56,261 nt of DNA from Candidatus Bacteroides intestinipullorum (GTDB taxonomy: Bacteria > Bacteroidota > Bacteroidia > Bacteroidales > Bacteroidaceae). The stretch covers positions 1 through 56,261 of the forward strand of contig JAHLFO010000001.1 in assembly GCA_018883785.1 (NCBI GenBank). The letters are read 5' to 3'. Below the pieces are notes generated by a model that was given only the letters and a program-made list of their open reading frames with translations, searched no databases and was not told where the DNA came from. Below are positions 26,370-35,300 of this stretch, one piece after another. How positions within the stretch are numbered: the stretch's first letter is position 1; every line of letters starts with the position of its first letter. The position numbers were made by a program, and so were the translations under genes.

Positions 26370-27494
26370 TTAATCGTTCAACATCATGGGCATGAGCAGC
26401 ATCAGCAGCTCCTCGTCTTCCTCTTGTTCGATGGGGGTGATGACACCTGCGCGCGATGGGTCGGCCAGCTCGATGAGTACCTCGTCCGAGGATATGTTGT
26501 TCAGGATGTCGATCAGGAAGGTCGATTTGAAGCCGATTTCCATAGGGTTGCCCGCGTACTGGCAGGCCAGCGTCTCCTCGGCCGAGGTGGAGAAGTCGAT
26601 GTCTTGTGCGTTGATGACCATCTTGTCCGCGTCGATGTGCAGCTTGATGAGGCTGCTGGCTTGGGAAGAGAAGATAGACACGCGCCTCAGGGCGCCGATC
26701 AGTTGCTGGCGGTCGATGGTGACCTTGTTGGGGTTGTTCTTGGGGATCACCGAGTTGTAGTTGGGATATCGTCCTTCGATCAGGCGGCAGGACAGTTGGT
26801 AGCTCTCCAGCGTGAAGACGGCGTTGCGGTCGTCAAACTCGATGGTCACCTGCCCCGACTCTTTGGGGAGGATGTTCTTCAGGAGCAAGGCGGGCTTCTT
26901 GGGCAGGATGAAGGCGGCCCGTTCGTTGCCGTGGGCGGCGGTCGTCTTGCTGCGCACCAGCTTGTGCCCGTCCGAAGCTACCAAGGTGATGCCCTCCGTG
27001 GTGATGTCGAAGTAGATGCCGTTCATGACAGGGCGCAGCTCGTCGTCGGCCGTGGCAAAGATGGCGCGGTTGATACCGTTCATTAGGACTTGGGCATCTA
27101 TCTCCACGCGGACGGCATTGTCGCTTAGCGTGGCGGGCGTGGGAAATTCATCCGCGTTTTGTCCCATCAGGTTGTACTGCCCGTTCTGGTACTGTATGTT
27201 CAGCTCCAGCGTTTGGAGGTCGATGTCGAACGTCAGAGGTTGTTCGGGGATCTCCTTGAGGGCGTCCAGCAAGGTGCGGGCGGCAATAGCAAAACGTCCG
27301 TCGGCATTGCTCTCCACCACCTCCACTGTGGTCACCATGGTGGTTTCGCTGTCGGACACGGTGACGTTCAGGGCTTCGTCCCGTAATTCAAACAGGAAAC
27401 AATCCAGGATGGGGAGCGCATTCTTGGAGTTGATGACGCGGCTGATGCCTTGCAGGTGGGCGTAGAGCGCCGAACTCGAAACGATAAATTTCAT
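26370..27494 (-). CDS. dnaN: DNA polymerase III subunit beta (sliding clamp)
   Basis: DnaN is the ring clamp that holds polymerase III on DNA. The 374-residue protein has the three-fold clamp layout: VINSKNALPILDCFLFEL near residue 20, GINRAIFATADDELRPVMNG near 135 and the C-terminal LLMLMPMMLND, which ends in the peptide-binding subdomain. It heads a leftward run with an exonuclease, coaBC, recN, rlmB and the pseudoprotease. dnaA is not adjacent. Promoter candidates lie at 27536-27543 and 27653-27684, the second a close match to consensus. Confidence 0.97.
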   Translation of the reverse strand: MKFIVSSSALYAHLQGISRVINSKNALPILDCFLFELRDEALNVTVSDSETTMVTTVEVVESNADGRFAIAARTLLDALKEIPEQPLTFDIDLQTLELNIQYQNGQYNLMGQNADEFPTPATLSDNAVRVEIDAQVLMNGINRAIFATADDELRPVMNGIYFDITTEGITLVASDGHKLVRSKTTAAHGNERAAFILPKKPALLLKNILPKESGQVTIEFDDRNAVFTLESYQLSCRLIEGRYPNYNSVIPKNNPNKVTIDRQQLIGALRRVSIFSSQASSLIKLHIDADKMVINAQDIDFSTSAEETLACQYAGNPMEIGFKSTFLIDILNNISSDEVLIELADPSRAGVITPIEQEEDEELLMLLMPMMLND

Positions 27495-27652
27495 AGCTGT
27501 ATCTTTTTTATTTTTTGTTTCTACTTTAGAACGGGCAAAGTTAGGAAAAATCTGCGGAATATCCGCCTACTTCCCACAGATTTGATGCGTCTCCGTCCTT
27601 GTCAAGCCGATAAAACCTGTTAAAGCCAAACTTTTCCGTCCTTTGGGCGAAA

Positions 27653-27684
27653 CAAAGGTAAGCACAATGTTCGGTGCTGCCAAA
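27653..27684 (-). promoter_or_regulatory. Promoter for the dnaN operon
   Basis: The minus strand reads TTTG (27681-27684), 20 bp, TACCTTTG (27653-27660), a near-perfect Bacteroidota promoter. Transcription would begin about 150 bp before the dnaN ATG, leaving a long leader. A second box, TAACTTTG at 27536-27543, would give a leader of about 35 bp but has no -33 partner. Confidence 0.7.
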
Positions 27685-27866
27685 TTTTGGGAACCGATTT
27701 GGAGGCTTTTTGAAGGGTGATTTTTGTTAAATCGTATTTGGGTGTTGCAAATCAGTTGGTTATAATCAGTCGATGAGCTTTCATGTGTTTCATGCCGTCG
27801 GTGTGCGGGCATAACATAACAGTTATAACAGTTCGTTTTTTGTGTTATCTTTCAGGCGCGAGCTAC

Positions 27867-27901
27867 GCGGATTGCGTGGATATGTGCTAAAATTAATCCG
27901 C
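27867..27901. repeat. GCGGATT/AATCCGC inverted repeat
   Basis: GCGGATT (27867-27873) and AATCCGC (27895-27901) can pair over a 21-nt loop. The motif resembles the arms of the palindrome at 13285-13361 and may be a decayed member of the same repeat family. Confidence 0.45.
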
Positions 27902-27996
27902 TAAATGATAAAAGAAATCCGAAGAAAATGCCTTCGGGATACGTCTGGTATGCCTAAAAAATCGTAACTTCGCCGCGTCAACAAAAACAGTGAACA

Positions 27997-28386
27997 ATGG
28001 AATTTATCGGAAGAATCATTGCTGTGCTTCCCGAAAAAGGGGGAGTGTCAAGCCGGACAGGCAACGAGTGGAAGGCTCAGGAGTACGTCATCGAGGATAG
28101 CGCAAGCGGGCAATACCCGCGTCGGATGTGTTTTGAAGTGTTCGGGGCGGACCGGATCGCGCAATTTAACATACAGGTGGGGCAAGAGCTGAGGGTCTCT
28201 TTTGACATTGACGCCAATCAGTGGCAGGACCGTTGGTTCAACCGCATCCGCGCCTGGAAGGTGGAGCCCGCCACGGCATCCGCGCCTGTCCAGCAGCCGC
28301 AGCCGGGAGTTCCTGTCCCTCCGCCTGCTCCCACGGCAGCTCCCGATTTCTTGGTCGGGGATGCCAAGGATGATCTGCCTTTCTGA
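27997..28386 (+). CDS. DUF3127 OB-fold protein with an SSB-like acidic tail
   Basis: The 129-residue protein has a DUF3127-type domain (residues 1-90: MEFIGRIIAVLPEKGGVSSR, then WKAQEYVIED, RMCFEVFGADRIAQF), predicted as an OB fold, then a Pro/Ala/Gln-rich linker (91-118) and the ending GDAKDDLPF. The final DDLPF mimics the DDDIPF tip by which SSB recruits RecQ, RecO, PriA and other proteins. A nucleic-acid-binding role is therefore likely, but the domain has no assigned biochemical function that I know. It stands alone, divergent from the dnaN operon, and has a strong terminator directly after. Confidence 0.88.
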   Translation: MEFIGRIIAVLPEKGGVSSRTGNEWKAQEYVIEDSASGQYPRRMCFEVFGADRIAQFNIQVGQELRVSFDIDANQWQDRWFNRIRAWKVEPATASAPVQQPQPGVPVPPPAPTAAPDFLVGDAKDDLPF

Positions 28387-28416
28387 CTAGGAGCATAGGC
28401 TGAGCGCATGAATTCA

Positions 28417-28463
28417 GACGCATGTCCGGAGATGGTAAAGTCCCGGATGTGCGTCTCTTTTTT
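28417..28463 (+). terminator. Intrinsic terminator after the DUF3127 gene
   Basis: The arms 28417-28429 and 28443-28455 form a 13-bp stem with two G-U pairs, followed by TCTTTTTT. The last T bases overlap the stop codon of the converging gene at 28462. Confidence 0.82.
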
Positions 28464-30096
28464 AGGGGTTGTAGAGCAAGGTCAGGTTGGTGCAGACGGC
28501 TCCATCTTGTCCGGTGAACTGGGCAGCCAGCATGAAGCGGCTGAAGAAGTCGGCATGGCGCAGGAAGAAGGTGGGCAGCAAGCGGGCGTATCCGTCAGGT
28601 TGTTGCAGCACTTGCCCCATGTCGGCCATCAGCAGGTTGGTGTAGGAGGGGGACAAGCTGCTGGCCAACGCTTCGTGTAGCAGGCTGGCTTGCAGCAAGT
28701 CGTTGCGCCCGATGGCATCCATGTAGGCGGACAGGCTGAACGCATCCGGGGCGATGAGTAAGCTACCCCGGTAGAAGCAGGCATACCCATATAGGGTGTT
28801 GCCCGTTAGGCCGGTCATGCGGGCGGTGAGGGTGTTGCGCGGCATCAGGTATTTGCGGTAGGCCCGTGAGCGGGGATAGTATCCGTAGCCCGGCTCGAAA
28901 CGGGGATGGGGAGGTGCGTCGATTTCGCGGGGAGCGTTGCCGAGCCACGACAAGAAGTGTTGTCGGGCTTCCCATTCGTGCTTCAGCGGGATGATGGCGA
29001 CGGCACAGGGCTGTGGCGTAGTGTCAGCGCGCCGGGGCTGGAAGATGCAGGTCAGCAGGGTGCTGTCGGCATACGCCTTCAGGAAGGTTTCCAACTCCCT
29101 GTCGCGGGCTTCGGTGTAGGCGTTTGCACCATACGTGTCCGGTACAGGCAAGTACTGGAAGGCGAAGAGGCTGTCTTTGTCCGCTATCGACCAATGGCTG
29201 TAAAGGATGCTGGAGCGGGGTAGGAGCTTGTGGGGGAATCCGTCGACGGGCTGCTGTGGGCGCAAGGCATTGGCCAGGCTGGGTGCGCTTGTGCGGTCGT
29301 GGTTGATGCCGGCTGCATAGATGGCCTGCTCCGTGAACTTCAGATCGAACTCCATCCACTCGCTCAGGTTGACGACGGGGTGGAGGGTGTCCGACGGTTG
29401 CCCCATGGGAAGGGAGCGTGCACGGACGTAAAGCGTGGCTTCCACGTCGCGCAACTTGTTGGTATGCAAGGTGCTGAACGAATCATCATCCGTCAGTGCG
29501 CAGGCATCGTGGCTGGCGTCAATGACGCGCTCCAGCAATCGTTTCTGGAAACTGAGTGCCAGGAAATCCCTGGTCAGGCAGACGGCGAGGAACTGTCCGT
29601 TGCTCATCGGGTAGATGCTGATTTCCTGTCCGCGGTAGTGCGACGTTTTCACCGGGAAGGACGGGTCGCTGTATTTCCCGATGAAGCGTTCAACCAACTC
29701 CCTGTCGCCGGTTCCCAATGTGCAATACAGCACTTGGTCGGTTTCCGCGCAGGGATTGTGGAAACTGACCAGCACTTTGTTCATCTGTTTGCTCAAGGTG
29801 TGTGGAGCTTCGGTCATCAGGGAGTTGAGGTAGGTCATCAAAGTGCTGAACAATTGTGACACTTGCAAGCGGTGCCCTTCCTTGGCACAATCCATCCTGT
29901 TCATGGCCTCCAGCGTTTCCACCAAATGCCCCGTCTCGAATACGGCAACGGCATCTTGCGGCACGAGGGTGTAGAGGTCGAAATCCTTGTGCTGTTCCGC
30001 CGAGTTGACCCGCATGAATGAAAACAACGCTATCCCTGCGCAAAGTAAGGCAATGGATATCGCGACAACTATTTTTATGGAAAGCGATAATTTCAT
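28462..30096 (-). CDS. Conserved membrane-anchored hypothetical protein (DUF3352-like)
   Basis: The 544-residue protein has an N-terminal signal anchor (VVAISIALLCAGIALFSFMR) and a long extracytoplasmic part opening with FDLYTLVPQDAVAVFETGHL. That pattern, a membrane anchor then a phrase meaning the polypeptide phase after P-x-D-x-x, resembles DUF3352-type proteins of Bacteroidota; I am not certain of the family. No catalytic motif is visible. The ATG at 30096 is fixed by a consensus promoter at 30121-30151, which rules out the ATG at 30132. It is the last gene of a leftward series but has its own promoter. Confidence 0.75.
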   Translation of the reverse strand: MKLSLSIKIVVAISIALLCAGIALFSFMRVNSAEQHKDFDLYTLVPQDAVAVFETGHLVETLEAMNRMDCAKEGHRLQVSQLFSTLMTYLNSLMTEAPHTLSKQMNKVLVSFHNPCAETDQVLYCTLGTGDRELVERFIGKYSDPSFPVKTSHYRGQEISIYPMSNGQFLAVCLTRDFLALSFQKRLLERVIDASHDACALTDDDSFSTLHTNKLRDVEATLYVRARSLPMGQPSDTLHPVVNLSEWMEFDLKFTEQAIYAAGINHDRTSAPSLANALRPQQPVDGFPHKLLPRSSILYSHWSIADKDSLFAFQYLPVPDTYGANAYTEARDRELETFLKAYADSTLLTCIFQPRRADTTPQPCAVAIIPLKHEWEARQHFLSWLGNAPREIDAPPHPRFEPGYGYYPRSRAYRKYLMPRNTLTARMTGLTGNTLYGYACFYRGSLLIAPDAFSLSAYMDAIGRNDLLQASLLHEALASSLSPSYTNLLMADMGQVLQQPDGYARLLPTFFLRHADFFSRFMLAAQFTGQDGAVCTNLTLLYNP

Positions 30097-30120
30097 AACA
30101 GTCCTCGAATGGTTGCGGGG

Positions 30121-30151
30121 CAAATTTACCACTTTCCGCTAATAAAACAAA
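30121..30151 (-). promoter_or_regulatory. Promoter for the DUF3352-like gene
   Basis: The minus strand reads TTTG (30148-30151), 19 bp, TAAATTTG (30121-30128), a full match to TTTG-N19-TAnnTTTG. Start of transcription would be near 30114, about 18 bp before the ATG. Confidence 0.8.
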
Positions 30152-30160
30152 ACAAATGTT

Positions 30161-30934
30161 TCAGAAAGTTTCACTTTTTATTGCTAATCCGTCATACGCG
30201 AAGTGAATATGCGGTGGAAGGTCGCGTTCGATCTCGGCATGCAGGCCGGCGTGGTGGCTCATGTGGACCAGGTAGGTTTCCTTGGCACCGATGCGCCGGG
30301 CGGCTTGCAGAGCCTCGGCAATGCTTTGGTGGGTGGGGTGCGGCTTCGGACGCAGGGCGTTCATCACCAGTATTTCGACGCCTTTCAGGCATTCGTAGGA
30401 TTCGTCGGGCAGGGTGAGCATGTCTGTCACATAGCCCAGTTTTCCTCCGATGCGGTATCCCAATATGGGCAGACGTCCGTGCATCACGCGGAAAGGCAGG
30501 ATCTCGATGCCTTTGATGCGAAAGGCTTTGCCCGGTTCGGCATCTTGTAGGAAAATACGAGGCACGCCGGGGTAGATGCGGTCCACCAGGCAATAGGGCA
30601 TGCGCTGGCGCAAATCTTCCCCCGTGTAATGTTCGGCATAGAGTGGGATTTCACCGAACCGACAGAAAGGTCGCAGGTCATCCAGTCCGCCTACGTGGTC
30701 ATAGTGTTCGTGGGTGATGAGTACGGCATCAATCTGGCGGAAGTCGTTCAGGCGTAACATCTGCTCGCGGAAGTCCGGTCCGCAGTCGATGAGCAGGCGG
30801 GCGTCTCCCACTTCTACCATGGCCGAGGTGCGCAGGCGTTTGTCATGTGGGTCGGTGGAGGTGCATACGGGGCAGGTGCAGCCCACTTCGGGCACGCCTG
30901 TCGAGGTGCCGCTTCCAAGTAGGGTTATTTTCAT
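30161..30934 (-). CDS. MBL-fold metallo-hydrolase (PhnP-like)
   Basis: The 257-residue protein begins [19 protein letters not shown] and carries the metallo-beta-lactamase metal motif [13 protein letters not shown] near residue 74, plus later His and Asp ligands (VMHGR, VTDML, MSHHAG). An early CTCPVC stretch recalls the extra zinc site of PhnP phosphodiesterases. It probably hydrolyses a phosphodiester or a cyclic nucleotide-like ester; substrate unknown. Its ATG overlaps the murB stop by 4 bp, so the two are translationally coupled. Confidence 0.9.
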   Translation of the reverse strand: MKITLLGSGTSTGVPEVGCTCPVCTSTDPHDKRLRTSAMVEVGDARLLIDCGPDFREQMLRLNDFRQIDAVLITHEHYDHVGGLDDLRPFCRFGEIPLYAEHYTGEDLRQRMPYCLVDRIYPGVPRIFLQDAEPGKAFRIKGIEILPFRVMHGRLPILGYRIGGKLGYVTDMLTLPDESYECLKGVEILVMNALRPKPHPTHQSIAEALQAARRIGAKETYLVHMSHHAGLHAEIERDLPPHIHFAYDGLAIKSETF

Positions 30935-31932
30935 ACGAATATCACTTCGGGTTGGATGTCAATGTTGAATTTCTCGCGGACGTCGGCTTGTACGGCTTTG
31001 GCCAAGCGCAGGATATCGGCTCCTGTGGCTCCTCCCGTGTTGACCAGCACCAAGGCTTGCTTGTTGTATACGGCGGCGGGTCCCAGGCTGCGACCTTTCC
31101 ATCCGCATTGTTCGATGAGCCATCCGGCGGGCACCTTCACACGGTTCTCGTCCACGTCGTAGTGAGGGATGGCGGGATTGGCTTCCCGCAGTAGCTTGAA
31201 CTGTGCGCGGGGGATAACCGGATTCATAAAGAAGCTTCCCGCGTTGCCTAGCTCCTTGGGGTCGGGCAGTTTGCTCCGGCGGATGCGGATGACGGCTTGG
31301 CGCACAAGCGCAAGGGTGGGCGTCTGTCCGTCCAACGCTTCACGCAGGGCACCGTAATCCAAGTGGAAACGGGGCGTCTTGTTCAGGCGGAAATTGACGC
31401 GCGTGATGAACACGGATTTCATCTCCGGGCGTTTGAAGCAGCTCTGTCGGTAGGCATAGGCGCATTCCTCCACTGGATAGATCCGTTGCTGTCCCGAAGC
31501 ATCGAGAGTCTCCACCGAGGTGATGATGTCCTTGGCTTCCACGCCGTAGGCGCCGATGTTCTGGACGGCGGCTGCTCCCACTTCGCCTGGGATGAGGGAC
31601 AGGTTCTCTGCGCCTTGCCATCCATTCTCCACGCATTGGTGCACGAAGTCGTCCCATACCTCGCCTGCGCCTACACGGAGACAGACGGCATCGGCGTCTT
31701 CATGAGTGACGGATATGCCTCGGATGCACGAGTGGAGGATGGTGCCGGGATAGTCGGCCGTGAACAGCAGATTACTGCCTCCCCCGATGTGCAGGTAAGG
31801 CGGGCTGACCAGCTCGGTGCGTATCACTTCGGCCAGCTCGTCCTCGGAGGCGTACTCCAGGAAACGGTCGGTGCGGACGTCCAGGCCAAAGGTGTTGTGT
31901 GTGCGAAGGGGGAAGTTATTTGTTATCGTCAT
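30931..31932 (-). CDS. murB: UDP-N-acetylenolpyruvoylglucosamine reductase MurB
   Basis: MurB uses NADPH and FAD to make UDP-N-acetylmuramate in peptidoglycan synthesis. The 333-residue protein has [18 protein letters not shown] at the start, the FAD-binding [15 protein letters not shown] near residue 50, [16 protein letters not shown] near 117 and [12 protein letters not shown] near 230 with the catalytic Ser. It is of the longer E. coli-like type I form. It overlaps both neighbours by 4 bp, so lipoprotein, murB and the MBL hydrolase form one coupled unit. Confidence 0.96.
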   Translation of the reverse strand: MTITNNFPLRTHNTFGLDVRTDRFLEYASEDELAEVIRTELVSPPYLHIGGGSNLLFTADYPGTILHSCIRGISVTHEDADAVCLRVGAGEVWDDFVHQCVENGWQGAENLSLIPGEVGAAAVQNIGAYGVEAKDIITSVETLDASGQQRIYPVEECAYAYRQSCFKRPEMKSVFITRVNFRLNKTPRFHLDYGALREALDGQTPTLALVRQAVIRIRRSKLPDPKELGNAGSFFMNPVIPRAQFKLLREANPAIPHYDVDENRVKVPAGWLIEQCGWKGRSLGPAAVYNKQALVLVNTGGATGADILRLAKAVQADVREKFNIDIQPEVIFV

Positions 31933-32780
31933 ATACTGGTATCCTCAAATTTATACAATTCCCATTCTCCCCGCCGGATGCGGAAGTAGAATACGTTGGA
32001 GTATCCGTTTCCGATGCCGTTCACCTTCAGTATCTTAGTGCGCGAGCGTGCTTCGTTGCGCTGGCCATAGCAGATGTTGGTCAGCCATTTGGATGGCATC
32101 TGCGGGCGGAAAGCATACCATTGTTCCCGGTCAAGGGTGGTCTCGAGGATGGAAAATTCATCATCGGGGTCAAGGGTGATGAAGCGCAGAGGCGAGTGGA
32201 TGTGCTTGCGCTGGTAGAGGCTGTCCGACACGAAGCGAGTGTAGAACGACAGGAAATCCTGGGGGGCGGTCATGGCCAGCTGGTGTTGTGCGATGGAGTC
32301 GAGCATCCACATGCCCCGTCTGCGTTCAAAGTAGTACTTCTTCATGCGTGCTTCGTGCAGGAAGAGCCATTCCACTTGGACAGAGGTAAGCGAGGTATCG
32401 CCTACGATGTCCATGTCCTGCTCGCGGTCGAAGAGAAGGGTGTAGACATTCTCCTCGGTGAAGAGCCGGTCGTGTTTCCACGCCTCCTTGCCGATGCGGG
32501 TCAGGTGTCCGTCTTCATCATAGGGCAAGGGGAATGTCGTACGCTGTTTTTGGAGCGCGGGATCCGAACCATAATTGAAGATGAAGTCATCGAACAGCTC
32601 GTCCACTTCCAAGGGCTTGTACAGGTCCTGAACGGGTAGGGCGGACACAGGATCCGCCGGCGTCTTGATCGAATCTACCATCTGCGAGATCGCCGCAAAA
32701 GGGTCTTTGCTCCCTTTCCCCTGGCCGCACGAGGCGGCACAGAGGGCAAGGAGCAGGCATCCGGCCATAAGTTTTCTCAT
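31929..32780 (-). CDS. DUF4348-type lipoprotein
   Basis: The 283-residue protein has a lipoprotein signal [18 protein letters not shown] with the lipidated Cys at residue 18, then GQGKGSKD, which should send it to the surface or outer membrane leaflet. The body contains [20 protein letters not shown] and a C-terminal [17 protein letters not shown], patterns I associate with DUF4348 of Bacteroidales. The function is unknown. The ATG at 32780 starts the signal peptide; the longer frame to 32810 does not. It lies between tdh (10 bp) and murB (4 bp overlap). Confidence 0.85.
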   Translation of the reverse strand: MRKLMAGCLLLALCAASCGQGKGSKDPFAAISQMVDSIKTPADPVSALPVQDLYKPLEVDELFDDFIFNYGSDPALQKQRTTFPLPYDEDGHLTRIGKEAWKHDRLFTEENVYTLLFDREQDMDIVGDTSLTSVQVEWLFLHEARMKKYYFERRRGMWMLDSIAQHQLAMTAPQDFLSFYTRFVSDSLYQRKHIHSPLRFITLDPDDEFSILETTLDREQWYAFRPQMPSKWLTNICYGQRNEARSRTKILKVNGIGNGYSNVFYFRIRRGEWELYKFEDTSI

Positions 32781-32790
32781 CGTGCGGGCC

Positions 32791-33747
32791 TTATTTATTG
32801 AGTTTTGCACGAAGTTTTTCGAGCATGTCCACGGTCATTGCCTCCAGGTCGTATTGGGGCTTCCAATCCCACTCTTGGCGGGCGCAGGTGTCATCCAGGC
32901 AATCTGGCCAGCTGTCGGCTATGGCTTGCTTCAGGGGGTCTACCTGGTATTCCATCTCGAAGCTGGGGACGTACTTTTTGATCATCAGATAGATTTCTTC
33001 GGGATCGAAGCTCATCGAAGCGATGTTGAACGCATTGCGGTGGATCAGGCGGGCGGGGTCAGCCTCCATCAGGGAGATGGCGGCATTGAGCGCGTCGGGC
33101 ATGTACATCATGTCCATGTAGGTTCCTGCCTTGACCGGGCAGACGAACTTCTCGCCCCGTACGGCGGCATAGTAGATTTCTACGGCATAGTCCGTCGTGC
33201 CTCCGCCGGGCAGGGTGACGTTGGATATGATGCCCGGGAAGCGTACGGCACGCGTGTCAACACCATATTTCGTGTGATAATAGTCGCTCAGGAGTTCGGT
33301 CGTCACCTTGGTGATGCCATACATGGTGCGGGGACGCTGGATGGTGTCCTGCGGCGTCTTGAAGTGGGGGGTAGACTCGCCGAAGGACCCGATGGAGCTG
33401 GGCGTGAAGACGGCGCATCCATATTCGCGGGCCACCTCCAGCACATTCCACAAGCCGTCAATGCCGATTTTCCAAGCCATCGAAGGACGGCTTTCCGCCA
33501 CAACGGAGAGCAGGGCGGCCAGGTTGTAGATGGTATCAATCTGGTATTCCTTTACGGCAAGCTCCAGCGATTGGCGGTCCGTCACGTTGGTTCTGGCGGA
33601 GGGTCCCGACTCTTTCAGCACGCCTTGAGGTTCGGCGCCTGCGATGTAGCCGGCCACCACATGATCACCACCATATCTTTTTCTCAGTTCCATGGTCAGC
33701 TCAGAGCCAATCTGCCCTGTAGAGCCGATAACTAATATGTTCTTCAT
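32791..33747 (-). CDS. L-threonine 3-dehydrogenase, epimerase-like short-chain type
   Basis: The 318-residue protein is an extended short-chain dehydrogenase. It has the NAD motif VIGSTGQIGSEL at the N-terminus, TPSSIGSFG with the catalytic Ser, and YGITKVTTE with the catalytic Tyr-x3-Lys. The stretches VRFPGIIS and KAGTYMDMMYMPD are typical of the GalE-like threonine dehydrogenases that yield 2-amino-3-ketobutyrate. The divergent neighbour kbl encodes the next enzyme, which strongly supports this assignment over a sugar epimerase. The two ATGs are 145 bp apart. Confidence 0.92.
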   Translation of the reverse strand: MKNILVIGSTGQIGSELTMELRKRYGGDHVVAGYIAGAEPQGVLKESGPSARTNVTDRQSLELAVKEYQIDTIYNLAALLSVVAESRPSMAWKIGIDGLWNVLEVAREYGCAVFTPSSIGSFGESTPHFKTPQDTIQRPRTMYGITKVTTELLSDYYHTKYGVDTRAVRFPGIISNVTLPGGGTTDYAVEIYYAAVRGEKFVCPVKAGTYMDMMYMPDALNAAISLMEADPARLIHRNAFNIASMSFDPEEIYLMIKKYVPSFEMEYQVDPLKQAIADSWPDCLDDTCARQEWDWKPQYDLEAMTVDMLEKLRAKLNK

Positions 33748-33892
33748 AACTTCAATGATGTTTTTAGAATCCGTGCGAAGGTACGTACTTTTTTTGATTC
33801 TTTCATGCTTTCTCTACAATTCTTCCCGGAAAACTTGCTTATTCCGATAAAAATCGTGTTCTTTGTAGGAGAGAAATTAAAAACGAAAGACT

Positions 33893-35080
33893 ATGTATGG
33901 TAAAATGAAAGATTATCTCGCCCAGACATTGGCCGAGATAAAAGACGCCGGCCTTTACAAGGAAGAACGTCTGATAGAAAGCCCTCAGCAGGCCGCTATT
34001 CAAGTGAAAGGACAGGAAGTGCTGAATTTCTGCGCCAACAATTACCTGGGATTGTCCAATAACCCGCGCCTTATCAAGGCCGCCCAGGAGATGATGGATC
34101 GCCGGGGATATGGCATGTCGTCCGTGCGCTTCATCTGCGGCACGCAGGATATCCACAAAGAGCTGGAAGCCGCTATTTCGGATTACTTCAAGACGGAAGA
34201 CACCATCCTCTATGCCGCTTGCTTTGATGCCAATGGCGGCGTGTTCGAGCCGCTCTTCACGGACGAGGATGCCATCATCTCTGATTCGCTGAACCACGCT
34301 TCCATCATTGACGGTGTGCGCCTCTGCAAAGCCAAGCGCTATCGTTATGCCAATGCCGACATGGCCGACTTGGAGCGTTGCCTGCAAGAAGCTCAGGCCC
34401 AGCGCTTCCGCATCGTGGTGACGGACGGCGTATTCTCGATGGATGGCAATGTGGCTCCCATGGACAAAATCTGTGACTTGGCCGAGAAATATGACGCCCT
34501 GGTGATGGTGGACGAATCGCACTCCGCAGGCGTTGTGGGCGCCACAGGACATGGTGTGAGCGAGCTATTCGGCACCTACGGCCGTGTGGACATCTACACC
34601 GGCACGCTGGGCAAAGCCTTTGGCGGCGCGATGGGTGGATTCACCACAGGGCGGAAGGAAATCATAGACCTCCTGCGCCAGCGCAGCCGTCCTTACCTCT
34701 TCTCCAACTCCGTGGCTCCTGCCGTTATCGGTGCCAGCATCGAGGTGTTCAAGATGCTGAAGGAGAGCAATGCCTTGCACGACAAGCTGGTGGAGAACGT
34801 CAACTACTTCCGCGACAAGATGATGGCTGCCGGATTCGACATCAAGCCTACGCAGAGTGCCATCTGTGCAGTGATGCTCTACGATGCCAAGCTTTCGCAA
34901 GTCTATGCCGCCCGCCTTCAGGAAGAGGGTATCTACGTCACGGGCTTCTATTATCCTGTGGTGCCCAAAGGCCAGGCGCGTATCCGCGTGCAGATCTCTG
35001 CCGGACACGAGCGTGTCCATCTGGACAAGTGCATCGAGGCGTTCGTCAAGGTTGGGCGCGAGCTGGGTGTTATTAAATGA
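33893..35080 (+). CDS. kbl: Glycine C-acetyltransferase (2-amino-3-ketobutyrate CoA ligase)
   Basis: Kbl splits 2-amino-3-ketobutyrate with CoA into glycine and acetyl-CoA, using PLP. The 395-residue protein has FCANNYLGLSNNP near residue 44, SVRFICGTQDIHKELE near 80, VMVDESHSAGVVG near 203 and YTGTLGKAFGGAMGG near 236 with the PLP lysine. It is a complete alpha-oxoamine synthase and, given the divergent dehydrogenase, is more likely Kbl than BioF. Two hairpin terminators in tandem follow. Confidence 0.95.
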   Translation: MYGKMKDYLAQTLAEIKDAGLYKEERLIESPQQAAIQVKGQEVLNFCANNYLGLSNNPRLIKAAQEMMDRRGYGMSSVRFICGTQDIHKELEAAISDYFKTEDTILYAACFDANGGVFEPLFTDEDAIISDSLNHASIIDGVRLCKAKRYRYANADMADLERCLQEAQAQRFRIVVTDGVFSMDGNVAPMDKICDLAEKYDALVMVDESHSAGVVGATGHGVSELFGTYGRVDIYTGTLGKAFGGAMGGFTTGRKEIIDLLRQRSRPYLFSNSVAPAVIGASIEVFKMLKESNALHDKLVENVNYFRDKMMAAGFDIKPTQSAICAVMLYDAKLSQVYAARLQEEGIYVTGFYYPVVPKGQARIRVQISAGHERVHLDKCIEAFVKVGRELGVIK

Positions 35081-35099
35081 TAGATTTTTCTTCGCCATT

Positions 35100-35154
35100 G
35101 TTCCGCAGAGGTCGGGTTTTTGCCAAACATTGGGCAGGCCTTCGCGGAACTTTT
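35100..35154 (+). terminator. First terminator after kbl
   Basis: GTTCCGC (35100-35106) pairs with GCGGAAC (35144-35150), with further pairing inside, followed by TTTT. Confidence 0.65.
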
Positions 35155-35168
35155 ACCGCTTAAATACT

Positions 35169-35222
35169 CCCCGCTGATGCCGTGTTTTGATTTTTTTAAC
35201 GGGTTAGCGGGGATTTTCTTTT
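35169..35222 (+). terminator. Second terminator after kbl
   Basis: CCCCGCT (35169-35175) pairs with AGCGGGG (35206-35212); an inner CCGT/ACGG extends the stem. ATTTTCTTTT follows. The T tract runs into the -33 element of the next promoter. Confidence 0.75.
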
Positions 35223-35250
35223 GATACCAGCGCAAAAAGTATCATCTTTG
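35220..35250 (+). promoter_or_regulatory. Promoter for the outer-membrane barrel-lptC genes
   Basis: TTTG (35220-35223), 19 bp, CATCTTTG (35243-35250) followed by CA. It deviates from TAnnTTTG by one base. Transcription would begin near 35257, making the GTG at 35265 too close to serve as a start and favouring ATG 35301. Confidence 0.7.
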
Positions 35251-35300
35251 CAGGCAGTTTTCATGTGAAGACGAAAATAGAAACAGTTTTGCATACACCG

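Larger units (their letters stand above)
27495..27996. other. Divergent intergenic region between dnaN and the DUF3127 gene
   Basis: No credible coding frame is present in these 502 bp. It holds two leftward -7 boxes for dnaN (27536-27543 and 27653-27660), a GCGGA/TCCGC mini-hairpin near 27554, short stems such as ATAACA/TGTTAT (27825-27830 with 27843-27848), the GCGGATT/AATCCGC pair at 27867-27901 and a rightward TAACTTCG box at 27965-27972 before the DUF3127 gene. Confidence 0.6.

Noticed and set aside
25020..27086. A 688-codon open frame on the plus strand across coaBC, the exonuclease and dnaN
   Set aside because: It lies antisense to three well-recognised genes. Its product is a Val/Gly/Asp/His-rich string without a domain, as expected from a GC-rich complement frame.
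9365..35130. Similar GCCAAAC-x-TTGGGC-like hairpins after recG and after kbl as one repeat family
   Set aside because: The shared part is short (about a dozen bases) and the surrounding bases differ, so chance similarity of hairpins is as likely.
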